DNA of 64,000 nt, from positions 73,035-137,034 of the forward strand of contig NZ_QUHR01000008.1 in the NCBI RefSeq assembly GCF_003479605.1. The letters are read 5' to 3'. Numbering within the stretch: the first letter of the stretch is position 1; the number at the start of each line of letters is the position of its first letter. This stretch comes from Roseburia sp. AF12-17LB. Its GTDB lineage: Bacteria > Bacillota > Clostridia > Lachnospirales > Lachnospiraceae. The notes beneath the pieces were generated by a model. That model was not told the origin of the DNA, searched no databases, and saw only the letters and a list, made by a program, of their open reading frames with translations. This document shows, piece by piece, positions 30,014 to 39,492 of this stretch. The position numbers and the translations under genes were made by a program.

Positions 30014-30905
30014 GATAAAATTTTTCCTCCTCATCTCCTAAAATTGCTGTTCCGATTCCTCGGTTTGTAAAGATTTCCAGTAACAGACAATGTGCAATTC
30101 TACCATCTAAGATATGTACTCTGGACACACCATTTTCAATGGCATCGATACAGTTATTTAATTTTGGAAGCATTCCGCCGCCAATATAACCATCTTCAAT
30201 CAGCTTGTGTGCATCTGAAATCTTAAGTTCGGAAATCAGTGTAGATTTATCATCCGGGTCTTTGTATACACCTTCAATATCTGTAAGGAATGCAAGTTTT
30301 TCCGCCTGTACGGCACGGGCAATTGCACACGCTGCATCATCCGCATTGATATTGTAAGTATCATAATTATCATCAAGACCTACCGGGCAGATAATCGGCA
30401 GGAAATCTTTTTCGAGAAGATCATATAAAATCTTTGGATTTACTTCCTTAACTTCACCCACATACCCGATATCCTGTCCATTGGATAATTTCTTATTTAC
30501 CTTCAGCAGTCCACCATCTTTACCGCTGATACCTACTGCGTTCACGCCAAGCTTTTCTACCATCTGAACCAGTGATTTATTGACTTTTCCAAGAACCATT
30601 TCTGCAATTTCCATGGTAGGTGCATCGGTTTTACGAAGTCCATTGATAAATTCCGGCTCCATTCCGGCTTTTGCAACCCATTTGCTGATTTCCTTACCGC
30701 CACCATGAACGATAATCGGTTTGAAACCAACCAGTTTTAAAAGAGTTACATCCTGGATAACGCTCTGCTTTAACTCTTCATCTACCATTGCACTTCCGCC
30801 GTATTTTACTACGATAATTTTGCGGTTGAAACGCTGGATATATGGCAATGCCTCAATTAATACCTCAGCTTTTTTCAATATTTCCTGCATACTGTTTTCT
30901 TCCAT
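30006..30905 (-). CDS. argB: Acetylglutamate kinase ArgB
   Basis: Phosphorylates N-acetylglutamate. 299 residues from the ATG at 30905: [53 protein letters not shown], and a C-terminal AINGxx-type ending. A C-terminal allosteric segment is present, but the long N-terminal helix of arginine-sensitive kinases looks short. The frame is open 18 codons further up to a TTG; I prefer 30905 because AAAGGAAAGAGG lies about 9 nt before it. Confidence 0.95.
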   Translation of the reverse strand: MEENSMQEILKKAEVLIEALPYIQRFNRKIIVVKYGGSAMVDEELKQSVIQDVTLLKLVGFKPIIVHGGGKEISKWVAKAGMEPEFINGLRKTDAPTMEIAEMVLGKVNKSLVQMVEKLGVNAVGISGKDGGLLKVNKKLSNGQDIGYVGEVKEVNPKILYDLLEKDFLPIICPVGLDDNYDTYNINADDAACAIARAVQAEKLAFLTDIEGVYKDPDDKSTLISELKISDAHKLIEDGYIGGGMLPKLNNCIDAIENGVSRVHILDGRIAHCLLLEIFTNRGIGTAILGDEEEKFYHE

Positions 30906-30970
30906 CTGACCAATCCTCTTTCCTTTTCTTAAAAAATCTTTTTTCGTATATTTTTTCAATCAAATCTTTT

Positions 30971-32194
30971 TTAAGAACGATAATCCGCATTTATTTTAAT
31001 ATAATCATAGGTCAAATCACAGCCCCATGCTGTTGCACAGGCTTCACCCATCTTCATATCTGCAATGGCAGTTACTTCTTTTTCAGATAAAATCTTAGTT
31101 GCCTCTTCCTCGGAATAATCTACGGCAACACCATCTTTGATAATCATCAGCTTGCCGGCTGCACTTTCAAAGTAAAGGTCAACCTGCTCCGGATCAAATT
31201 CCACGCCGGAATAGCCCAATGCACATAGGATTCTTCCCCAGTTAGCATCATGTCCAAAGATTGCAGCCTTGGTAAGGCTTGATGTTACTACGGATTTGCT
31301 TAAGATAACCGCATCTTCTTTGGATGCCGCATGCACTACTTTTACTTCAAATAAAGCAGTTGCGCCTTCGCCATCTCCTGCCATCATCTTAGCCAGTGCT
31401 TCATTGACATAATAAAGTGCTTCACAGAATGTTTCGTAATCTTCATTCTTCTCTTTGATTTTTTCATTGCCTGCAAGGCCATTTGCCAGTACCAGGCAGG
31501 TGTCGTTGGTGGAAGTATCTCCATCTACGGAAATCATGTTATAAGTATCTGTTACGGTACTGCTCAGTGCTTCCTGCAACATTTCTTTTGAAATTGCCGC
31601 ATCTGTTGTGATAAAGCTTAACATGGTACACATATTCGGATGAATCATGCCAGAGCCTTTACACATTCCACCGATGGTAACCTTCTTACCGAAAAGTTCT
31701 ACCTCCACTGCAGCCTCTTTCTCATGGGTATCTGTTGTCATAATAGCAAGTGCTGCATTATGTCCACTAGTTAAATCACCACTTAATTTTTTACTCATCT
31801 GTTCCACACCGGCACAGATACGGTCAATCGGAAGCTGTTTTCCAATCACTCCTGTGGATGCCACAAGAACTGCATCCTCTGGGATATCCATTAACTCTGA
31901 AGTTTTCTTTGCGGTATCTTTGCAATATCCTAATCCTTCTGTTCCGGTACATGCATTGGCAATTCCGGCATTTACTACAACTGCCTGTGCAAATGCACTG
32001 TTCTTTACAATGTCCTTATCCCATTTTACCGGTGCTGCCTTTACGACATTTGTCGTAAATGTTCCGGCAACTGCACATGGCTCTGTGGAATAAATCATTG
32101 CCATATCTGTTCTGTCTTTATACTTAATACCTGCTGCTGTGGATGCAGCCTGAAAACCTTCTGCTGCGGTAACACCGCCTTCTACTTTTTTCAT
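30971..32194 (-). CDS. argJ: Bifunctional ornithine acetyltransferase / N-acetylglutamate synthase ArgJ
   Basis: Recycles the acetyl group from acetylornithine to glutamate and can also use acetyl-CoA. 407 residues: MKKVEGGVTAAEGF at the start, and the self-cleavage site in GMIHPNMCTMLSFITTDA, where the Thr before MLS becomes the N-terminal nucleophile of the beta chain. The start at 32194 has AGGAGG 6 nt upstream; an upstream in-frame extension has no ribosome site. Its presence means the pathway is the cyclic acetyl-recycling type. Confidence 0.96.
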   Translation of the reverse strand: MKKVEGGVTAAEGFQAASTAAGIKYKDRTDMAMIYSTEPCAVAGTFTTNVVKAAPVKWDKDIVKNSAFAQAVVVNAGIANACTGTEGLGYCKDTAKKTSELMDIPEDAVLVASTGVIGKQLPIDRICAGVEQMSKKLSGDLTSGHNAALAIMTTDTHEKEAAVEVELFGKKVTIGGMCKGSGMIHPNMCTMLSFITTDAAISKEMLQEALSSTVTDTYNMISVDGDTSTNDTCLVLANGLAGNEKIKEKNEDYETFCEALYYVNEALAKMMAGDGEGATALFEVKVVHAASKEDAVILSKSVVTSSLTKAAIFGHDANWGRILCALGYSGVEFDPEQVDLYFESAAGKLMIIKDGVAVDYSEEEATKILSEKEVTAIADMKMGEACATAWGCDLTYDYIKINADYRS

Positions 32195-32257
32195 AATATG
32201 CCTCCTGTCCTGCTTTCCTCTGTCTTTTATCTTAAGCTGTCTGCTTTCCAAATTTAT

Positions 32258-32719
32258 TTATGGATTAAATACAGTTACATTTTCTGGATTCAAATCAAAT
32301 TCATAATAATTCATATCCTTCCGGAATGTCCAGCCCATATTCTTCCAGAATCCATTGCCCAGCTCATTACTGGTAAATGCCACCAGATTTACTTTGTTGA
32401 TGCCCTCTTTTTTCAATGCTTCCATTGCCATCATTGCCATTGCTTTTCCAATACCATGTTTCCGGTAATCCTCATGGACGCATACATGATAAAAGCATCC
32501 TCTTCTTCCATCCTGTCCGCAAAGAATAGCTCCTACGATTTTTCCATCCATACATGCCACAATACTGGTGTCCGGATTTCTTCGGATAAAACGTTTCACA
32601 TTTTCTTCCGAATCATCAATGCTCCGGATGCCAAATCCGTGAATGCTCATCCAGAGTGCATGGACTTCATTAAAATCGTCTTCTTTCATTGTTCTTAATA
32701 TATATGTAGCTTCTGCCAT
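32258..32719 (-). CDS. GNAT family N-acetyltransferase inside the arginine operon
   Basis: 153 residues with the acetyl-CoA-binding motif VHEDYRKHGIGKAMAMMAME and a C-terminal NLVAFTSNELGNGFWKNMGW block. It lies 12 nt after argC and upstream of argJ. The location suggests action on an arginine-pathway compound, perhaps priming N-acetylglutamate synthesis; the substrate cannot be read from the sequence. It has no amino-acid-kinase domain, unlike classical ArgA. Confidence 0.88.
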   Translation of the reverse strand: MAEATYILRTMKEDDFNEVHALWMSIHGFGIRSIDDSEENVKRFIRRNPDTSIVACMDGKIVGAILCGQDGRRGCFYHVCVHEDYRKHGIGKAMAMMAMEALKKEGINKVNLVAFTSNELGNGFWKNMGWTFRKDMNYYEFDLNPENVTVFNP

Positions 32720-32731
32720 ATTCTCTCCTGC

Positions 32732-33787
32732 TTACGGGAACATCGGTACCAGTTCGAGACCTTCCGATTCCTTTAATCCAAATAATAAATTCATATTCTG
32801 AACCGCCTGACCGGCTGCTCCTTTTACCAGATTATCCAGCGCACCCATCATAATCACTCTTCCGGTACGCTCATCTACTACAAAGTTCACATCTACATAG
32901 TTGCTTCCTTCTACCCATTTGGTTTCCGGGCACACACCATCCTCTAATACCCTGACGAATTTCTCGTTCTTATAATATTTTTCATAAGCTGCACGAATCT
33001 CTTCTTTGGATGGATAACTTCCGTCTGCTTTCTTTACCAGTGATGCGTACTCTGTTGCTAAGATACCACGGTTCATCGGAACAAGATGTGGTGTAAAGCT
33101 GATGGTAATCTCTTTTCCGGCTGCATAACCTAACTGTTCTTCAATTTCCGGTGTGTGTCTGTGGGTTGCCACGCCATATGCCTTCATATTTTCATTTACT
33201 TCACAGAACAGATTATTGACCTTTGCTCCACGTCCTGCACCGGAAGTACCGCTCTTTGCATCCACAATCAATGTATTGGCATCAATCAGTCCCTCTTTTA
33301 CCAACGGATATGCGGTTAAAATAGAACAGGTGGTATAGCATCCCGGGTTGGCTACCAGTCTTGCATTTTTCACCTTTTCACGATTGATTTCGCAAAGTCC
33401 GTAAACGGCTTCTTCAATAAACTGTGGACTCTTATGCTCAATTTTATACCATTTTTCATAAGTAGCCACATCTTTAATACGGTAATCTGCGCTCAAATCA
33501 ATTACCTTTGTCTCGGATAAAATCTTCTCATTCAATACAGAGCCAAGGAAACCCTGCGGTGTTGCTGTAAAGATAACATCCACCTGCTTTGCCAGCTCTT
33601 CTATATTATCATCGAGGCAGGTATCCTCTACGATTTCAAACATATTACGGTAAACATCTGCATACTTCTTATCTATATAACTTCTGGAGCCATACCACTT
33701 AATCTCTACGGAAGGATGTCCCATAAGAATTCTTACCAGTTCTCCTCCTGCGTATCCGGTTGCTCCGATAATTCCTGCTTTAATCAT
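32732..33787 (-). CDS. argC: N-acetyl-gamma-glutamyl-phosphate reductase ArgC
   Basis: NADPH-dependent reductase, third step of ornithine synthesis. 351 residues from the ATG at 33787: MIKAGIIGATGYAGGELVRI (Rossmann), catalytic Cys in VANPGCYTTCSIL near residue 148, and HTPEIEEQLGYAAG. First gene of the operon argC-GNAT-argJ-argB-argD-SBP. Its promoter overlaps an ArgR-box-like palindrome. The frame extends 18 codons upstream, but into the ribosome-binding region, so the shorter start is better. Confidence 0.96.
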   Translation of the reverse strand: MIKAGIIGATGYAGGELVRILMGHPSVEIKWYGSRSYIDKKYADVYRNMFEIVEDTCLDDNIEELAKQVDVIFTATPQGFLGSVLNEKILSETKVIDLSADYRIKDVATYEKWYKIEHKSPQFIEEAVYGLCEINREKVKNARLVANPGCYTTCSILTAYPLVKEGLIDANTLIVDAKSGTSGAGRGAKVNNLFCEVNENMKAYGVATHRHTPEIEEQLGYAAGKEITISFTPHLVPMNRGILATEYASLVKKADGSYPSKEEIRAAYEKYYKNEKFVRVLEDGVCPETKWVEGSNYVDVNFVVDERTGRVIMMGALDNLVKGAAGQAVQNMNLLFGLKESEGLELVPMFP

Positions 33788-33845
33788 TTTTACATCTTCT
33801 TTCTTCTTAAGATTATGGCACACATGGAATTTACATGCCATTTAC

Positions 33846-33863
33846 AGTGCATAATTATACATT
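33846..33863 (-). promoter_or_regulatory. ArgR-box-like operator overlapping the argC promoter
   Basis: The core TGCATAATTATACA fits the ARG-box pattern TGNATWWWWATNCA exactly. It covers the -10 box of the argC promoter, which would give arginine-dependent repression. No argR gene is in the window. Confidence 0.65.
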
Positions 33864-33882
33864 CGTTTTATTCATTATGCAA
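33854..33882 (-). promoter_or_regulatory. Promoter of the argC operon
   Basis: The minus strand reads TTGCAT (33882-33877), 17 nt, perfect TATAAT (33859-33854), about 60 nt upstream of argC. Confidence 0.6.
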
Positions 33883-33964
33883 GTACTATTTTCTGTTTTC
33901 ACGCTTTTTCAGTTAATTTATGATTCTATAAGTCTTCTTTTATTAATATATTATCCGTTTTTTA

Positions 33965-33999
33965 TACATAAATATGTACCCTTTGTATATAATTATGCA
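33965..33999 (+). promoter_or_regulatory. Two further ARG-box-like palindromes between argC and argG
   Basis: TACATAAATATGTA (33965-33978) and TATATAATTATGCA (33986-33999) resemble ARG boxes, with two and one deviations from the core pattern. Together with 33846 they suggest ArgR acts on both divergent promoters. The rest of 33842-34102 is AT-rich, with no gene seen. Confidence 0.5.
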
Positions 34000-34031
34000 T
34001 TTTTATAAGCAGATTATGTATATTTTTTCGC

Positions 34032-34060
34032 TTGCGTATTTATTTTTTTTGTTGTATATT
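34032..34060 (+). promoter_or_regulatory. Probable promoter of argG
   Basis: TTGCGT, 17 nt, TATATT, about 42 nt upstream of the ATG at 34103. The -35 is weak, which fits an activated or regulated promoter. Confidence 0.4.
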
Positions 34061-34102
34061 AGTCCTAGTTAAAAAACATCTGAAGAAAGGATACCTATTA
34101 TT

Positions 34103-35329
34103 ATGAAAGAAAAAGTTGTTTTAGCGTACTCTGGTGGACTTGATACAACCGCTATCATCCCATGGTTAAAAGAAAATTATGATTATGAAGTAATCTGCTG
34201 CTGCGTTGACTGCGGACAGGGTGAAGAGCTGGACGGTCTTGACGAAAGAGCAAAATTATCCGGTGCAACCAAATTATATATTGAAGATATTACAGATGAA
34301 TTCTGTGATGACTATATTGTTCCATGTGTTCAGGCAGATGCCGTATATGAGAACAAATATCTCTTGGGAACTTCTATGGCTCGTCCTGGTATTGCCAAGA
34401 AGTTAGTTGAAATTGCACGAAAAGAAAATGCTGTTGCTATCTGCCACGGTGCAACCGGTAAGGGAAATGACCAGATTCGTTTCGAGCTTTCTATCAAGGC
34501 ACTTGCTCCTGATATTAAAATTATTGCTCCTTGGCGTGATGACAAATGGAAAATGGATTCCCGTGAATCCGAAATTGAATACTGTAAAGCACATGGCATT
34601 CATCTTCCATTCTCTACTGACCAGAGCTACAGCCGCGACCGTAACTTATGGCACATCAGCCACGAAGGTCTTGAGTTAGAGGATCCTGCAAATGAGCCAA
34701 ACTATGACCACCTTTTAGTTCTTGGTGTTTCTCCGGAAAAAGCTCCGGATGAGGGCGAATATGTAACCATGACCTTTGAAAAAGGTGTTCCTACTGCTGT
34801 TAACGGAAAGAAAATGAAAGTTTCCGATATCATCCGTGAATTAAACCGTTTAGGCGGCAAACATGGAATCGGTATCATCGATATCGTAGAAAACCGTGTT
34901 GTTGGCATGAAATCCCGTGGTGTATATGAAACTCCTGGCGGAACTATCCTGATGGAAGCACATCGTCAGTTAGAGGAACTCGTATTAGACCGTGCTACTA
35001 TGGACGTAAAAAAAGATATGGGCAATCGTATGGCTCAGATTGTTTACGAAGGAAAATGGTTCACACCTTTACGTGAAGCAGTTCAGGCATTCGTTGAGTC
35101 TACCCAGGAATATGTAACCGGTGAAGTAAAATTCAAACTCTACAAAGGAAACATCATCAAAGCCGGAACAACTTCTCCATACTCTCTCTACAGTGAGTCA
35201 CTGGCAAGCTTTACAACCGGAGACCTTTATGATCACCATGATGCAGATGGATTCATCACACTGTTTGGTCTTCCATTAAAAGTTCGTGCTATGAAAATGC
35301 AGGAATTAGAAAAAAATAACCAGAAATAG
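34103..35329 (+). CDS. argG: Argininosuccinate synthase ArgG
   Basis: Joins citrulline and aspartate using ATP. 408 residues: [20 protein letters not shown] (PP-loop), [30 protein letters not shown] and [15 protein letters not shown]. It diverges from the argC operon. The usual partner argH does not follow; a terminator and a MocR gene do. GAAAGGA lies about 12 nt before the start. Confidence 0.98.
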   Translation: MKEKVVLAYSGGLDTTAIIPWLKENYDYEVICCCVDCGQGEELDGLDERAKLSGATKLYIEDITDEFCDDYIVPCVQADAVYENKYLLGTSMARPGIAKKLVEIARKENAVAICHGATGKGNDQIRFELSIKALAPDIKIIAPWRDDKWKMDSRESEIEYCKAHGIHLPFSTDQSYSRDRNLWHISHEGLELEDPANEPNYDHLLVLGVSPEKAPDEGEYVTMTFEKGVPTAVNGKKMKVSDIIRELNRLGGKHGIGIIDIVENRVVGMKSRGVYETPGGTILMEAHRQLEELVLDRATMDVKKDMGNRMAQIVYEGKWFTPLREAVQAFVESTQEYVTGEVKFKLYKGNIIKAGTTSPYSLYSESLASFTTGDLYDHHDADGFITLFGLPLKVRAMKMQELEKNNQK

Positions 35330-35354
35330 AATTTTCTAACGCAATATAGAATGT

Positions 35355-35402
35355 AAAAAAGGCATTACATTCGACAGCCGCCGATATGTAATGTCTTTTT
35401 TA
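35355..35402. terminator. Bidirectional terminator between argG and mocR
   Basis: The 10-bp stem GGCATTACAT/ATGTAATGTC (35361-35370 with 35386-35395, one G-T) is flanked by an A-tract and a T-tract, serving both convergent genes. Confidence 0.85.
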
Positions 35403-36809
35403 TTTATCCAGAATCTCTCTTAATACAGCAAGACCCTGTTCCATTTCATCTTCTGTCAGATTACCATATCCAAGCACCAGTGTCGGAACTTTCTTTTCCT
35501 TTGGCTTTTGAATCACATATTCACCCAGTCCATGAATTTCAATATGCTGCTCTCTCGCCTGCTCTACCACTTCTTCTTCCTTCCACTTCACATCCAGTTC
35601 TACCAATACATGCAGGCCGGCATTATCACCGTAAATGCGGCAGACCCAGTCTTCCTGCTTTAAAAGACGCATAAAAGTATCATGCTTATTCTTATAGTTA
35701 TTACGCATACGGTTCAGATGCCGTTCAAAATGCCCTTCTTCCATAAAATGGCACAATACTTCCTGACTGTTCCGCGGCACCGTACAGGCATAGAAACCGC
35801 AGGAACTGTGGTACCGCTCCATCAGGGAATGGGGCAATACCATAAAACTGATTCGAAGAGAAGGTGCAATACTTTTTGAAAAAGTTCCTATATAAATCAC
35901 ATGCTCTCCGGTATCATTTCCCCACAAAGCCGGAATCGGCTTTCCTTTATAACGGAACTCACTATCGTGGTCATCTTCTATGATATAACGTTCTTCTCCT
36001 TCAGACGCCCACTGTAAAAGTTCCAGCCTTCTTCGCAGCGGCATGACATTTCCCAACGGGAACTGATGGGATGGCATGACATAAACCATATCCGGATTTT
36101 CTTTCCGGATAGCCTCCATACAAATTCCATCTTCATCAATTTCTTCTGCCAGCACCCGATATCCCATATTACAGAAAGTATAATATGCCTGCAAATAAGT
36201 ATAATTCTCCATTGCCACTTTCTTATCCCGCCCCATAATCTGAGCTAACAATAACAGAAGATACTCATTACCGGCACCAATAAGAATCTGTTTTTCATCG
36301 CAGACTACCCCTCTCGCCTGATAGAGATAGCGGCTGATTGCCATTCTAAGATTCAGTTCTCCCTTTGGATTTCCCGAAAGCAATAAATCCGGGTTATCCT
36401 CCGGCACTACACTCTTATGCATCCGATACCATATTCCATAGGGAAAATGCTTCCGGTCAATCTCATAAGGAGAAAAACTGATTTCATACTGCTTTTTCTG
36501 CCGCTCCATGAGTCTTCCCTCTTCTGGCTTTTCCTGTCCACGGCTCAGCTGATACAGCATGCTGATATCGCATACAAAATAGCCTGCACAGGGTTTTGGT
36601 TCAATATAACCCTCTGCTGTAAGCTGTTCATATGCCAGTTCCACGGTACTCCTGCTGATTTGCAGATTTTTGGCCATAAAACGAGTAGACGGTAATTTTT
36701 CCCCCGGGAAAATCTTACCGTCTGCTATATCCTTACGAATATATTCGTAAATCTGCTCATAAAGTGCGCGTGGAGAATCCGGCTGTAAATCAATCCATAA
36801 TTCCTTCAT
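35400..36809 (-). CDS. MocR/PdxR-type GntR regulator with aminotransferase domain
   Basis: 469 residues from the ATG at 36809 (AGGTGG 8 nt upstream; a GTG four codons earlier abuts the previous stop). The N-terminal GntR winged helix (LYEQIYEYIRKDIADGKIFP, LQISRSTVELAYEQLTAEGY) is followed by a fold-type I aminotransferase-like domain with the PLP-Lys motif YIGTFSKSIAPSLR. Relatives control vitamin B6, GABA or taurine genes using PLP as effector. No pdxS/T or such target is adjacent; it is the last gene after glnS and a DUF2225 gene. Confidence 0.92.
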   Translation of the reverse strand: MKELWIDLQPDSPRALYEQIYEYIRKDIADGKIFPGEKLPSTRFMAKNLQISRSTVELAYEQLTAEGYIEPKPCAGYFVCDISMLYQLSRGQEKPEEGRLMERQKKQYEISFSPYEIDRKHFPYGIWYRMHKSVVPEDNPDLLLSGNPKGELNLRMAISRYLYQARGVVCDEKQILIGAGNEYLLLLLAQIMGRDKKVAMENYTYLQAYYTFCNMGYRVLAEEIDEDGICMEAIRKENPDMVYVMPSHQFPLGNVMPLRRRLELLQWASEGEERYIIEDDHDSEFRYKGKPIPALWGNDTGEHVIYIGTFSKSIAPSLRISFMVLPHSLMERYHSSCGFYACTVPRNSQEVLCHFMEEGHFERHLNRMRNNYKNKHDTFMRLLKQEDWVCRIYGDNAGLHVLVELDVKWKEEEVVEQAREQHIEIHGLGEYVIQKPKEKKVPTLVLGYGNLTEDEMEQGLAVLREILDK

Positions 36810-36821
36810 CCCGTTATCCAC

Positions 36822-37673
36822 CTATCGGTTTTTCTTAAGCTCTTTTAAAATAATTTCTTTTAATTCCAAGGATTTATCCTTAATCTTACGATTTGCACTT
36901 GCGGAACTCAAAACACGGCTTAAGCATTTTGATGTTACATCATACTGCTTATAATGGAATGCCATATTTGCAAGAAGATAATCCATCGTACTCTGATCCA
37001 TTCCACAAATCGGGAACATCTCTGTACTTACTGCCTTCATCATGCCATCATAGGCCTCTTTATAGAAAGATTCCTCTTCCTGTCTGCAGGCTGCTGCCTC
37101 TTCTTTTTTACCGGCAGTCTCTAATTCCTCTGCTTTGGTGCGAAGCAACCATGCAAGAATCAGACAGTTATATGCTTTTTCACTGGTTCTCGCTTTCTTT
37201 ACCATCGAATTAAACAGGGATAACTTATGCATTTCAATTGCCTTATCATAATCCCATGTTGCATCGTCAGATGGTGCCTGCGGATGAAAATTCCGGCTAA
37301 TCTGTTCCTTAATCAATTTAATCTGACCCATGGTAATATGTTCAAAATAACGATTCAGAGAAGTATATCCGCAATTCGGGCAGGATGCCACATCATATTT
37401 CAAAGAATCCACATACTGCTGTCTCGGTCTCAAATCTGCATCCGGCTCCAATCGCTTCACCTTACCGGCTTTTACCATTTTCGTCTTAAATTCTTTATCA
37501 CATACCGGGCAGCGCACGGTCTTATCTAAAAGGAAATCCTCTTCCTTTGGCTGTGCTACGGCTGTTTCTACTTTTTCTTTTGTTTTCTTTTCTGTTGCTT
37601 TCTCATCGGCATAAAGGTCTGTACTGTCAGTTGCCTTTATTCCGAATTTTTCCAATCCAGCAAATAAATTCAT
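36822..37673 (-). CDS. DUF2225 family protein
   Basis: A 283-residue cytoplasmic protein: an acidic/lysine-rich N-terminus (about 15-45), a metal-binding type pair of CxxC motifs (CPVCDKEF near residue 55, CPNCGYTSLNRYF near residue 98), then a helical, TPR-like region with MKAVSTEMFPICGMDQSTM. The family is widespread in Firmicutes with no established function. It lies 15 nt after glnS. Confidence 0.85.
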   Translation of the reverse strand: MNLFAGLEKFGIKATDSTDLYADEKATEKKTKEKVETAVAQPKEEDFLLDKTVRCPVCDKEFKTKMVKAGKVKRLEPDADLRPRQQYVDSLKYDVASCPNCGYTSLNRYFEHITMGQIKLIKEQISRNFHPQAPSDDATWDYDKAIEMHKLSLFNSMVKKARTSEKAYNCLILAWLLRTKAEELETAGKKEEAAACRQEEESFYKEAYDGMMKAVSTEMFPICGMDQSTMDYLLANMAFHYKQYDVTSKCLSRVLSSASANRKIKDKSLELKEIILKELKKNR

Positions 37674-37688
37674 ATCTATTCCTCCACT

Positions 37689-39359
37689 CTACTGCTGAGC
37701 TGGCAGTTTATAAGAACTCTTTAGTGAAACGATGCGGTTAAATACCAGTGCATCTTCTTTTGAATCTTTCGCGTCTACGCAGAAATATCCCTGTCGTACA
37801 AACTGGAAGCTGTCATATCCTTTTGCATCTGCAAGACCTGGCTCTACATAGCACTCTTTTAATACGGTAAGAGAATTCGGATTTAAGTTCAGGCTTCCGT
37901 CTTCGTTATATACGCCCAACTCTTCGTCCACAATATTTTCGTATAATCTTACCTCTGCTTTCACTGCGGTTGGTGCTGCTACCCAGTGAATGGTTCCTTT
38001 TACCTTTCTTCCATCCGGGCTGTTTCCGCCTCTGGATTCCGGGTCATAGGTACAGTGAATCTCTGTCACTTTTCCGTTCTCGTCTTTTACAAAGCTGTTG
38101 CATTTCACAAAATATGCATGCATCAGACGCACTTCGTTACCCGGGAACATACGGAAATATTTTCTCGGCGGTTCTTCCATGAAATCTTCTCTGTCAATGT
38201 AAAGTTCTCTTGCAAACGGAACCTTACGGCTGCCTAGAGCTTCATTTTCCATATTATTGACCACATCAAAGTATTCTATCTGATCTTCCGGATAATTGTC
38301 AATAATAACCTTAATTGGATCTAATACTGCCATCACGCGGGAACGTTTTAATTTCAAATCCTCACGGATACAATATTCTAACATTGCATAATCTACCGAA
38401 CTGTTTGCCTTGGAAACGCCGCACAGCTCTACGAACATTTTAATAGACTCCGGTGTAAAGCCTCTTCTTCTCAAAGCGGCAATGGATACCAGACGCGGGT
38501 CATCCCATCCATCTACAATATGTTCCTCTACCAGCTTCTTAATGTAACGCTTACCGGTTACCACATTGGTAAGATATAATTTTGCAAACTCAATCTGCTT
38601 TGGTGGATTCTCATACTCTAACTCACGGACAACCCAGTCATATAAAGGTCTGTGGTCTTCGAATTCCAGCGTACAGATAGAATGTGTAATTCCTTCAATG
38701 GCATCCTCGATTGGATGTGCAAAATCATACATCGGATAAATGCACCACTTATCTCCTGTATTCTGATGGGTCATATGTGCCACACGGTAAATAACCGGGT
38801 CACGCATATTCATATTTGGAGAAGCCATATCAATTCTGGCACGCAATACCTTCTCACCGTCTGCATACCTGCCATCTTTCATTGCTTCAAACAGTTCTAA
38901 GTTCTCTTCTACACTTCTACCGGCTGACGGATCTTCTTTTCCCGGCTCCTTTAAGGTTCCGCGGTACTCGCGCATCTCTTCTGCGCTTAAGTCAGAAACA
39001 TATGCTTTCCCTTTCTTAATCAGTTTTACAGCTGCTTCATACATCTGATCAAAATAATTGGATGCGAAAAACAATCTGTCGCCCCAATCCGCACCCAGCC
39101 ATTTAATATCCTCTTTGATTGACTCTACGAATTCGCTTCGCTCTTTGGTCGGATTGGTATCGTCAAAACGCATATTAAATAAGCCGTTATATTCCTGTGC
39201 AAGTCCATAATTTAAAAGAATAGATTTGGCATGTCCGATATGCAAATAGCCATTTGGCTCCGGTGGAAATCTGGTATGCACCGTTTTGCAATGTCCTTCT
39301 GCTAAATCTTTGTCAATAATCTGCTCAATAAAATTCTTGGAGACAGCTTCGTTTTCCAT
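37689..39359 (-). CDS. glnS: Glutaminyl-tRNA synthetase
   Basis: Charges tRNA-Gln directly. 556 residues from the ATG at 39359, with AGGAGG 8 nt upstream. Class I HIGH motif in [20 protein letters not shown], then [49 protein letters not shown] and the C-terminal anticodon beta-barrels. The KMSKS loop is degenerate ([13 protein letters not shown] where E. coli has VMSKRKL). Many Firmicutes lack GlnRS and use GatCAB, so the gene marks a lineage with the direct route. No T-box leader is seen; the predicted 5' leader is only about 35 nt. Confidence 0.95.
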   Translation of the reverse strand: MENEAVSKNFIEQIIDKDLAEGHCKTVHTRFPPEPNGYLHIGHAKSILLNYGLAQEYNGLFNMRFDDTNPTKERSEFVESIKEDIKWLGADWGDRLFFASNYFDQMYEAAVKLIKKGKAYVSDLSAEEMREYRGTLKEPGKEDPSAGRSVEENLELFEAMKDGRYADGEKVLRARIDMASPNMNMRDPVIYRVAHMTHQNTGDKWCIYPMYDFAHPIEDAIEGITHSICTLEFEDHRPLYDWVVRELEYENPPKQIEFAKLYLTNVVTGKRYIKKLVEEHIVDGWDDPRLVSIAALRRRGFTPESIKMFVELCGVSKANSSVDYAMLEYCIREDLKLKRSRVMAVLDPIKVIIDNYPEDQIEYFDVVNNMENEALGSRKVPFARELYIDREDFMEEPPRKYFRMFPGNEVRLMHAYFVKCNSFVKDENGKVTEIHCTYDPESRGGNSPDGRKVKGTIHWVAAPTAVKAEVRLYENIVDEELGVYNEDGSLNLNPNSLTVLKECYVEPGLADAKGYDSFQFVRQGYFCVDAKDSKEDALVFNRIVSLKSSYKLPAQQ

Positions 39360-39399
39360 TTTGTCTTCCTCCTGGGTTCGTTTCTTCACTAATATATCT

Positions 39400-39428
39400 A
39401 TTATAAAGTCAAACGTCCGCTAAATCAA
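39400..39428 (-). promoter_or_regulatory. Promoter of the glnS-DUF2225-mocR operon
   Basis: The minus strand reads TTGATT (39428-39423), 17 nt, perfect TATAAT (39405-39400). Confidence 0.65.
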
Positions 39429-39443
39429 TAACGATTTTTGGAG

Positions 39444-39469
39444 TTCCGTCAAAATGTTCCGTCAAAATG
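39444..39469. repeat. Perfect 13-bp tandem repeat upstream of the glnS promoter
   Basis: TTCCGTCAAAATG occurs twice in direct tandem (39444-39456 and 39457-39469), beginning 16 nt upstream of the -35 box. Confidence 0.7.
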
Positions 39470-39492
39470 TTGTCCGGTCGCATTTTCCTTTT

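Noticed and set aside
39360..39492. T-box leader for glnS
   Set aside because: The predicted transcript leader is about 35 nt and no T-box sequence or antiterminator is visible.
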